Shown here: piece after piece, positions 22,330-31,100 of the stretch | Layout: each line of letters starts with the position of its first letter | Position numbering within the stretch: the first letter of the stretch is position 1 | From: Macrostomum hystrix | Taxonomy: Eukaryota > Platyhelminthes > Macrostomidae | NCBI GenBank assembly: GCA_950097015.1 | Contig: CATNEN010000002.1 | Location: 2,356,001 to 2,420,000, forward strand | Reading direction: 5' to 3' | Length of the DNA: 64,000 nt | The notes under the pieces: generated by a model | The model's input: the letters and a program-made list of their open reading frames with translations, nothing else | The model's database searches: none | What the model was told of the DNA's origin: nothing | Program-made: the position numbers and the translations under genes

Positions 22330-22696
22330 TACGTGTCGGATTATAATCCTCCAATTCTTCGCCTCTTTTGGGCCTTCGCCTTCGTCTTACGTTTTCATGT
22401 ACTTTTAGTCCCCTTAACACATTAGTTGCAGCTAACCTTATTTATTGTCTGTGACCTCATCCATTTGCGTTTACCACTTTTATATCTATGTACAAGACCA
22501 CCTCTCCGTTACAGGTTCTCTTAGCGTGTAAGCGTGCCCTCAAGCGTGTCCATGTTCCTTTCTATCTGCCTTGCCTTCGCTTCCACTGCCACTAAATAAA
22601 CTACATATCTACCAAACTATACTAACTTAGTTGATTGTCATAACGACAATACGAGACGTTGATATTGTCATGCATTATGAATACAATTTATATATT

Positions 22697-22731
<35 letters not shown>

Positions 22732-23097
22732 AATAAATATAATATAAATATTTAAGAACAGGCGAGTTGAATTGCCCTATAGTTAAAAAATATGCATTAT
22801 GTTTTCATATAAAACATAACGTCCTGCAGCTCTCACAGCAGTAGACCAGGCATTTTCCCCCGGGGAAAACCGCGCGGCTTATCTCAAATACCCACTACCT
22901 ACTTCTCGAAAGTTCCCAAACAAATTGAACGGTTTTCGTGAAAGTCAGCCGTCTTATAAATCCAAATTTTACGCCTATTGCAATGAACTGTCTGACGTCA
23001 GCATCGTTGTGATATTCAGCGAATTTATCGAAGATGAGCTTTATCTTTGGCGAAGCCATATCGGTTTATTAATATTATAATCAAAAATAATATCCGG
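22330..23097 (+). other. Intergenic with (AAT)n/(AAAT)n microsatellite
   Basis: A microsatellite of ATA/AAT and AAAT units lies at about 22695-22745. Nothing else is recognised. Confidence 0.6.
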
Positions 23098-23455
23098 AGG
23101 GAGTCGGTCGCAGAGCGGTTAACGCATTGGCCTCTCGCACCAAGGTCCCTAAGTTCGATTCCACGGAGAGGCCACATTTATTTGGGGTGCAGCCACGGAG
23201 AGAAGGCTTGGGGGCTTGTCGTGCCATTTACACCATTGAGGGCCAATCTCCAAGACACAGTGAAAGTGTACACTTCCTGACAATGAGTAAGTCAGGGCAG
23301 ATGTACACACTTGTGTGAGGGTGATTGCCTGCGTACGGTATCTGTGTGTGTGTGTGCTCAGGAGTCAGCGAAGTGGGCAGAATTGCCTCCTCGCTGGCTG
23401 CGGGTTTAGTGTCACAAAAAATGAGGTGCCATTGCCCGCAGCCCTCCTGCATTTA
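23098..23455 (+). mobile_element. SINE-A copy 2 (tRNA-derived, full length)
   Basis: A-box text CAGAGCGGTTAACGC (23111-23125) and B-box text GTTCGATTCC (23153-23162) form the tRNA-like head. The body contains AGTCAGGGCAGATGTACACA and TCAGGAGTCAGCGAAGTGGG, then the CCCGCAGCCCTCCTGC tail. This is the clearest family member. Confidence 0.92.
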
Positions 23456-24111
23456 ATTAAGAATAAAAGCAAACAAATTTCCATGATGAAGTTTTGTGAG
23501 CAGAAAAAGCAGAAAGTGTTAAGGGTAGGTGTGGCGTCCCCGACTGCACATCTGGTGCAAGTGTAGTAAATTATTAGATGACCTCATGTTCATTCATGTC
23601 CGTTATTCCTACTTCCATGTAAGTGGGGTCAACTTCGAGATGATGGAATCTGATCTACGAGATTCGTATTTGAGATCTCGTATTTGATGGGGAAGCCCAG
23701 TTCTGAATGCTTCTCTGTGGGATATTGTAATGGCAGCTTTCCAAATTCTGTGCTGGCTCTATTACTGTATGTGCTCTCACTTACTTTACGTATATTGCTT
23801 TGCTGTTCCTGAAGATATGAACTCATCTCTATAGTAGGAACATAATATAGTAGCGGCCCAATTGCAACTAAAAGTGTAAATTATTAACTGCTACTTACGC
23901 TAAAAAGTTAAATAAAAGTTATACTCTACTTGTGTTCTTTATGCAGTATGTATTCAAGTGTAGAGTTATATTTCCATCGGACATTTCTCTGTCTTCGGCA
24001 TAATTAAATTCCACCAATCGTGTTGTTCTACAAACTCTCTTTAGTGACTGCGGTAGTTCTTTGGAAGTGGCGTGTACAGGTAAAAGTGTCAGAATGGTCA
24101 GATCGTGCTGT
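23456..24111 (-). other. Intergenic, no gene seen
   Basis: AT-rich DNA downstream of the cationic peptide gene. No coding exon is supported. Confidence 0.45.
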
Positions 24112-24351
24112 TCAACCGACGACCTTCCTGATGAAGCGCCTGCGGAATCCGGCCCTCTTCAGGTAGCGCTTGACCTTGCGCTTCAGGCGGCTCTTGGCCT
24201 CCAGTCCCAGCGGGGTGTCCTCGATCTCGCTGGCCTGCTGCAGCTCGGCCAGGTCCGACAGCAGCTCCTCATCGGACTCGGGGGCAGCCGGTCCGGCCAT
24301 CACGGCGACGGCCACACAGACGAACAGGAAGGCGGCGACTTGCCACTTCAT
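24112..24351 (-). CDS. Secreted cationic peptide precursor (antimicrobial-peptide-like)
   Basis: The frame gives 79 residues from the ATG at 24351. A signal peptide (1-19, MKWQVAAFLFVCVAVAVMA) is followed by an acidic Pro/Glu-rich propiece (about 20-51) and a basic C-terminal segment (53-79) with 14 Lys/Arg and no acidic residue. The hydrophobic residues are spaced as in an amphipathic helix. This charge-balanced pre-pro layout is that of linear cationic antimicrobial peptides. The final Gly would allow C-terminal amidation. KR/RR sites leave open a neuropeptide-type processing. I chose this start because the TATA-like box at 24451-24458 places transcription near 24425-24430, downstream of the longer ORF's first ATG at 24447. 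Function is inferred from architecture alone; no homologue is recognised. Confidence 0.65.
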   Translation of the reverse strand: MKWQVAAFLFVCVAVAVMAGPAAPESDEELLSDLAELQQASEIEDTPLGLEAKSRLKRKVKRYLKRAGFRRRFIRKVVG

Positions 24352-24450
24352 TGTGCTTGGTTGCAGAGAGACTGTGAGCTTGCAGAAGGCTTTCGAGTTG
24401 CTGTTTACTCCCTTGGTTGAAGAAGATCTGGACTGCTCAAAGCTCACTTT

Positions 24451-24458
24451 AATTTATA
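24451..24458 (-). promoter_or_regulatory. TATA box of the cationic peptide gene
   Basis: TATAAATT on the minus strand, about 100 bases upstream of the ATG at 24351. It would give a 5' UTR of about 75 bases. Confidence 0.5.
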
Positions 24459-24961
24459 GACCATTTTTAGCACGTTTTTCGTCAACCCGAATGTCGCTGC
24501 ATACTTTGCTCGTTGTGGGTGGCGGCATGTGCTTCTGGGGCGGTTGTTGATGGGTGCGGTCGCTTGCAGGCAATTCACTCCTGAATAATTTTCTTCGAGT
24601 GAGAAGCTTTGTTTGCACATGACTGAGTTGGACTCAAACTGCATTGTGCACTTTGGGTGGCCAATGACACTGAAAACTTTGCGAATCTTTTTTTCTATTA
24701 TCTCTGAACAAACCAAACGGAATGGCTTGACATGCATTGGAAAACGGCAAAAGCTGCTTGGTTTGTTTGCCATCTTGTTCTGGAAAATTCTGGCTTCGGT
24801 CTAAAAGCAAAGATGCCAACGGGAATTCGAAAGGAGTCATGACTTTTTGCGAAGACAATCGACCACGAGTCAAATTAAAAATCAGTTCAATGCCTGTGTT
24901 TGTCTTAACACACTTAACAGCCAGGACAGTAGTTTCCTCCGAAACAAGTGAATAATATATA
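24459..24961 (-). other. Upstream of the peptide gene, no gene seen
   Basis: I see short overlapping ORFs on both strands but no family feature or splice signal. Confidence 0.4.
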
Positions 24962-25571
24962 CTCATCAACAGCTAAAACCCCCCCAACTCACGCTGTCAC
25001 ACGGGCACAAAAGTTAAGCAATGTCTTTAATTCTAGTCTCAGTATCGTGTGTAGGAACCACGAGCATGCAAAAGTGCCGTGACTCGTGGCATCCTGATCA
25101 CCAGCCGGTTGATGAACTCTTGGGGCAGCTGCTGCCAGGCATTCAGCACTGCCAGTCGCAACTGTTCAGCATTCTTTGGGGCATCCTGCTGAACTCTTCG
25201 CTTTACAAAGTCCCAGACATGCTCGATGGGGTTCATGTCTGGAGACTTTGACGGCCAGTTCAATGTGCGAATGCCGAGCTGCTCCTTCAGCAGCTGCACG
25301 TGTGCTGCTCGATGTGGCGCAGCGTTGTCGTCTTGAAGCATGCAGTTCTGCGGTTGATTTGCACCCTCCTCTTTAACTACTGATGGTTTACCATTGCGCA
25401 ATGCAGCCACCAGTGGGTTGAGTTGCGCCACCCCCTCCCCAAATCCCCCATGCCGCACTTTGCGATCGCGTCTGGCGGCGGCAGCCTTCACACATTTCTG
25501 AGTCACCGATGGCATACAAAACTTTTGGGCCGTGTGACAGCGGGAGTTGGGGGGATTTAGCTGTTGCTGAG
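24962..25571 (-). mobile_element. Internally deleted Tc1-like element
   Basis: This 610-bp element is TA-flanked. The inverted repeats start CTCATCAACAGCTAAA on the left and CTCAGCAACAGCTAAA on the right (minus), continuing through a C-run and ACGCTGTCACACGG. It keeps only the 3' part of a transposase gene. The termini differ from those of the element at 20878, so this is a different lineage. Confidence 0.9.
25039..25340 (-). pseudogene. Tc1-like transposase, C-terminal remnant
   Basis: The last ~100 residues of a DD34E transposase are preserved, including QDDNAAPH and SPDMNPIEHVWD, up to the natural stop. The helix-turn-helix region and the first catalytic Asp (DESRF) are missing. The frame happens to stay open upstream through unrelated element sequence and SINE-A, which produces a misleading 244-residue ORF. 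Confidence 0.9.
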
Positions 25572-25599
25572 TATATATTGACTGAAAATCCAAATCAAT

Positions 25600-25945
25600 G
25601 TGGGTTTCCGGCAGAGCGGTTAACGCGGTGTTTGCCTCTCGTGCCAAGGTCCCTAGCTGATCTCGATTTAGGGACATTGAATCAAGACTAAATTCATTTT
25701 GGTGCGGCCGCGAAGAGAGGGCTTGGGGTCTTGACGAGCTCTCGAGGGCCTCCAAGGCAGTGAGAGTGTACACTGCCTGACGATAAAAAAGTCAGGGCAG
25801 ATGTACACACCCTGTGTGAGTATCTGTGTACAGTATCTGTTTGCGTGTGTGCTCAGGAGTCAGTGAAATGGGCAGAATTGCCGCCTGGCTGGCTGCGGGT
25901 CTAGTGTCACCAAATGATGTGCCATTGCCCACAGGCCTCATTTAA
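25600..25945 (+). mobile_element. SINE-A copy 3
   Basis: It has CAGAGCGGTTAACGCG, then the family body (AAGTCAGGGCAGATGTACAC, TCAGGAGTCAGTGAAATGGG), and an ATT-rich tail. It sits about 30 bases from the deleted Tc1 element. Confidence 0.9.
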
Positions 25946-26073
25946 TCTTGAGTACTATTATTATTATATTAAATAATACAACCCGGCATGCATCTCAAGC
26001 TAAAATGCAAGCAGTTTAATGAGGCAGTTTAGTGTGCCTCACGTTGATATTAAGATCATCGCATCCTTGTACC

Positions 26074-26740
26074 TGTTGTACCTGTGGTAGCGTGGCACAC
26101 ACAATTGGTAAAAATAACCAAGACAGGAACTAGATTCCGAGAGAGAGAGTATCCGGCCTCACACTCAGATGCTTCCTAGCAGAGGAACAATCCGGTAGTC
26201 AGGCTTAGACAGCTAAGTTCTCTCGGGACTTCTTCTACCTAGTCCACGTTCTAGCCAAACTCACAGATCTTATGCTAGATCGGGTGACACACCAAGCTTC
26301 TAAATGCAGTGTGTGACCTAGACCAACAAGAATCGTCTAAGATCTTTAGAGAGCCAAAAGAATGGACACAGAAAGTAATCACAAACTGTTCCGAGCGGCA
26401 TGAAGACTGGAGACAAGAAACGTGCATATTCGTACAGAAGTCGTGCTACCATGATAACAACACCATCTCAAGGATTCGTCGGACTGTGCTCTACTTATAG
26501 TAGGAGCATTTGAGCGTTGTTATGCCAGTCTTCTTCCGAACTTAAGCGATTGCACCATGGTGTGCAATGTGACTCAGTGCGCAGACAGAGCTGGAACGAG
26601 AGAACGCGAGAGGAGGGGGGTGGCGAGCGGAAGTGACAGTGCACGGGAAACACTAACTACCAACCCTAGCCCTCCCACAGACCTAGAACAGCCTGACTCA
26701 CAGATTGCCTGGAGGCTGCTCAGCAGTCTACAGCACATCA
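26074..26740 (-). repeat. 3' LTR of the gypsy element
   Basis: 667 bp, matching the other LTR over the full length as far as I can read. It should supply the polyadenylation site. Confidence 0.96.
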
Positions 26741-26753
26741 TTCTCCTCCAGCT
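26741..26753 (-). other. Polypurine tract
   Basis: AGCTGGAGGAGAA directly precedes the 3' LTR on the minus strand. It is the expected primer for plus-strand synthesis. Confidence 0.65.
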
Positions 26754-27168
26754 AAAGGATGACGGTCAACACCGGCTGGCCGTCAGCCGCACTTAAACCA
26801 AAATCAGGTAAGCACTTTATATTTATTCCATCCATCATGGCGCACCAAATTAAAAGAAACAACTATAACTAATAACCAGCATAGTAGCTACAAAGTGGAG
26901 CACACATAACACCGAAATCTTGTCACAATGTCGCGAAGGCGCACAAAAAAGAAGTTACCATGCGCACCAGTGTACAAACAACCTTGCAGCTAAGACATGA
27001 GCACTTGAGCAGAAAATAAAAAACAGCTGGCAATAAGGAATCGCATAACAAACAGTAGATTGTGTTTTCACTACTTCAACGAGATCCATGATCTGGATAA
27101 CAATGATGCTCTTGTCTTATAACCTGGATAAAATATCAAACCCACAGGTCAGGTCGCCCGAATTTGGT

Positions 27169-28074
27169 TCACGGAGCTTGGGCCATCCTCATCAGGGCTT
27201 CTGGCAGCCACCATTCTTCCACTAGTTCGATCGCCACTTGCCCGAAGCGTGCTAGTAGCAAGTGCGGCGCCATCGCCGGTCCGCCGACCAATACTTCGGC
27301 CCTGGCTGCCGCTTCGTGGGCCATCTCTCTGCGTGTGGCCTTGTCTTCACTGGCGAAGGCTTGGTGGACCTCTGCCGGCCACCCGTAGTCCTGTTCGCCT
27401 CGTGCCGCCCTCGCCAAAGCCTGTGCTACCTCGAAGACAGCGTGCTGCCGAGCTGGTGTCCGCAGACCCCACTGTGCCCGTCGCTGCCTTCGGCGTTGGG
27501 CGCCGCCCCGCCGTCTTCTCGGCCTGACACCTGCCTCCGCCTCCCCTTGGCTATCACTAGAGGTTGAGGCCTGGGGTGGCAGCCATAGCTGTGGTGGCGG
27601 TGCTGCTGGCCCTTCGGCTACTGGCAACTCCTCAGGCGAATCCGGGTCGGATAACCCTTCATCTTCTGAGGGCATGCCCTCTAGTAGCGCTGCCCACAGA
27701 TCTTCTTGTGGGTCAACCTGGGCCTCGTTTGACCCACTACTGCTGGAGCTAGAGACAGGCCTCCGTACCTGGACGCTGGCCTCTGTCGTGGTAGGAGCCA
27801 CTTGCACCGCTTTACATTTCTTTTTGGGTGGCGCATTTCCTGCCTCACTAGCCGGTCGCTTGAGTAACTGCTGCGAACGGGGGAGTGAGGGCATGAACTT
27901 TTTGTGCCAATCCGGCGGGCGCTGACCCAGTGGAAAGGGCGCACCTCTGCCAAATTGACCCCTTAAAATCTCTATTCTTACCTCTAACGGCGCACCCACT
28001 CTGCGGACGCTGCCCATCAGGCGGGGACGCGTCGGCTGTCTTCCTTCTGGCGCATCATTTTCTTTGTTCTCCAT
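27169..28074 (-). CDS. Third ORF of the gypsy element; nuclear-type basic protein, unknown function
   Basis: 301 residues, starting 76 bases after the pol stop and ending about 430 bases before the 3' LTR, where env lies in errantiviruses. There is no signal peptide, membrane span or Cys-rich ectodomain, so it is not an envelope. Visible features are a bipartite nuclear-localisation-like stretch (KRPASEAGNAPPKKKCK, 72-88), a Ser run, acidic patches (136-149), an Arg-rich motif (RPRRRRGGAQRRRQRRAQWG, 184-203) and an Ala-rich helical C-terminal part. The Arg-rich segment recalls RNA-binding motifs of retroviral accessory proteins, but that is analogy only. I recognise no homologue. Expression probably needs a spliced or separate mRNA. 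Confidence 0.75.
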   Translation of the reverse strand: MENKENDAPEGRQPTRPRLMGSVRRVGAPLEVRIEILRGQFGRGAPFPLGQRPPDWHKKFMPSLPRSQQLLKRPASEAGNAPPKKKCKAVQVAPTTTEASVQVRRPVSSSSSSGSNEAQVDPQEDLWAALLEGMPSEDEGLSDPDSPEELPVAEGPAAPPPQLWLPPQASTSSDSQGEAEAGVRPRRRRGGAQRRRQRRAQWGLRTPARQHAVFEVAQALARAARGEQDYGWPAEVHQAFASEDKATRREMAHEAAARAEVLVGGPAMAPHLLLARFGQVAIELVEEWWLPEALMRMAQAP

Positions 28075-28150
28075 CTTTTCTCTTTTTGCTTTCGCTACTT
28101 CTTATTCTATCTCTCTGAGGCGTCTTCTCCGAGCAGATTCGGACAGGAGA

Positions 28151-31100
28151 TCACTGAAACATCGTAGGTAGGCCATACATTGCTCTGATGAAATAGGATT
28201 TCCTGCTAGGATCGACCTGCAGCCTTTCCGGCTCTCGCCTAACTCTTTGCGGCCTCTGCTGCGGCTCCTGATCCCTAGCTCCACCTACCTGAGCAGCCTC
28301 ACCTACATCTTCGGCCCTAACACTTTCTGCAACTTCCCCGTGCACAGAGGATGGGATAGGGGACAGGGTTGGAGAGGGCAACGGACTGTCCGACGGCAGG
28401 ACAACCACATCACCATACGCCTCCCCCGCCTCTTCTCCGTTGCAGATCTCTGGACCGGCCGGTTCGTGGAGATTCGGCTTGGAAACAACTCGTGGTCGCA
28501 GGTGCCACCTTCGAGCGCTCCACAGGCCGATCTCGTCGTCGTCGTCGTCGTCGTCGTCGCTGTCGGCAGGCTCACCGGCCGCGTCAGCTACTGGAGGGCT
28601 ACCCTTGGGTGGCCTTCCGAGCTTCCGCCGTGCCGGGTTCGCCTCTTCCGTCCTGTCGCATATTGAGGCCGGTACCGGGAGCAGGTTGCGCCGGTGGACT
28701 ACCAGCACCTGCTTCCTGGCCTTCCTGGTGTTGCCGTGTCGCCTGATCTTGTACACCGTTTCGCCCTTACACTCGAGCACTACGTAGACCGATTGTCTAG
28801 GCCGATGGAATTTGCTGATCTCGCCGGATTCGATCACCGGGTTGTTAAGCAGGACCAGCTGGCCTGGGCGGAGTGGTCTCGCCTGCGGTCTTTCTTGGTA
28901 GTGTTCTTCTCGCAGCACCTGGTACCTCTCGAGCTTGTCCCGGGCACAATTGACCGCCTGGTCTATGCGCTCCTGGAAATGTCGGAGATAATCTGGCAGG
29001 TCTGCGTACTCGGCCAGCGCAGTCAACGTGTTGTCTACGGGCAGCCGGTACTCCCGTCCGAAGACCAGGAAGTACGGCGTGTACCCGGTCACAGGGTGGA
29101 CACTGGTGCGCAACGCGATTAAGCACGCGGGCAGCATCAGGTCCCAATCCTTATGATCCTTTTCCAACAAGCACGTGAGCACTGACTTGATTTGGCGATT
29201 CAGGTTTTCGACCTGGCCATTGCTGGCCGGGTTATAGGGACACGTGTGCGTGTGGCGGATGCCATACAGCTTGCAGAAGTCCTCAAACTCTGCACTCATG
29301 AAGTTCGTCCCCTGGTCCGTGTGCAGCCAGGCTGGTGCACCGTACTCGGGAATGAACCTATCCAGCAGCAGTTTGATCACGGTTTTCGTCTTCTGGTTTC
29401 GCATCGGGTAGGCAAACGGGTACTTCGATGTTGCATCACACAGGGTGAGGATGTACCGATGTCCTCGGGCACTTGGTTGAGACAAAGGCCCGATTACGTC
29501 GGCGTGCACCCTTCCCAAAACCTCACACACTGGATAGCTCTGCGGTGGGACTATCTCCTTCCGCCTTGTCTTGCTCTCCAGGCATGTCCTGCAACGTGCC
29601 ACGTACCCCGTCGCCTCCGACCAGAGACCGGGTCTCCAGAACCTGTCTCTCACTCTCTGCACCGTCTTGGACTGGCCAAGATGACCCGCCAAGGGCGAAT
29701 CATGCAAGGCCTCAAAGACGCGCGAGTCTAATGCTTTCGGTAGCACCGGTCGCGGCGGCCGGTTGTCATCAAAGTCTATGACGAGCAACCCGTCGCGCAC
29801 CTCCAGCTCCTCAAATGCACCCAGGAGGTCTCTGACCTCTTTCGGCATCTGGAGTCGCTGATCGAACCTGGGCTTGTCCTTTCCTGACAGCTTCAGTTCC
29901 GTCAGGTATCGGATTGCCGGATCTTGGTGCTGAGCTTCTAGCAACTCGACCTGGCTAACCGGCACCCTCAGGAACTCTGTCACCACTGCTCTTACCGGAG
30001 GCAGCTCTCCACTGTCCTTGTCCTCCTTGTCCTTGGACCCAGGAGCCCTGGCAGCAGGGGGTGTCCTTGACAGGCGAGACTGGTCGCAACGAGTCTGACA
30101 ACTCCCCTCCACCTCTGCTCCCTGTCCCACGGAGAGACCAACAGTCGGCAGGCAGGACTGGCTGCAACGAGCTAACTGCTGATCCTCCTGACCCGAGGAC
30201 CTTGACACAGCGGGATTAGTCGCTCGCAGGCAGGACTGGCTGCAACGAGCCAGCGACTTCTCCCCTGTTTCCGAGAACTCCTCAACAGCAGGATTCGGCG
30301 TCTGCAGGCAGGACTGGCTGCAACGAGCGGACACCTCCTCCTCTGTCTCCGGACACACCAGAGGTTCCGGATCTGGCGCCTGCAGGCAGGACTGGCTGCA
30401 ACGAGCGGGCACCTTCTCCTTCACCTCTGAGCCTTCCGCCACCACCTGAGTTTGCACCTGTGCCTTGGCATCACAGCCCCGCACCCAGTGCTCCTCCCTT
30501 GTGGCTCCCTGGCTCCAGCTACCTTCAGTAGCTACCGTCTGCACGGCGGCGTCCACAGTCTGCAGGCAGAACTGGCTGCAACGAGCTGACTGCGGGGCCC
30601 CGTTGACAGGTGCTTCCCGCCTCACAGGCTGGCCTGCGGTCGTGTCTTCCTGACACCCTTGCAGCACCGCCTTATCTTGGCGCACCTCGACAGGCTCCAG
30701 GACCGGCTCTTCCACCAGTCCTTCAGACACAGCTGCTTCCCATCCTGGTCGGCCGTCAACGACATCTTGAGCCTTGGGTTTCACAGCTCGCAGTGGCTCT
30801 GCGGCTTCGTTGACTTCAACCTGTTTATTGTCCCCTTCCTGTCCCTCCTCCAGCTGACTCGAAAATTGGCGGGTGCAAGCACTCGCACCGAACTGGTTGT
30901 GGGGTGTCACCACCCCAAAAGAACAATTCACCGGGTTATCCGGCTTTCTCGACATCGAGTCAGCATTTTGGTGAGACTTTCCAGGACGATGAACAATGGT
31001 GAAGTCAAACTCACTCATTCTCTCAACCCAACGGCCTAGGATGCCTGTCGCCTCGGTCTGATGCATGAGCCACAGCAGGGCCTTGTGATCGGACCGGACA

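Noticed and set aside
23098-23170. Functional tRNA gene
   Set aside because: The A and B boxes are part of SINE-A, with a repeated non-tRNA body and no proper cloverleaf that I can fold.
25039-25773. Single 244-residue gene
   Set aside because: Chance fusion of a transposase remnant, element terminus and SINE sequence in one open frame.
27249-27567. Plus-strand ORFs within the gypsy element
   Set aside because: Antisense shadows of the third ORF and pol; GC-rich composition keeps frames open.
27169-28074. Envelope gene of the gypsy element
   Set aside because: No signal peptide, cleavage site or membrane span; strongly basic, nuclear-type composition.
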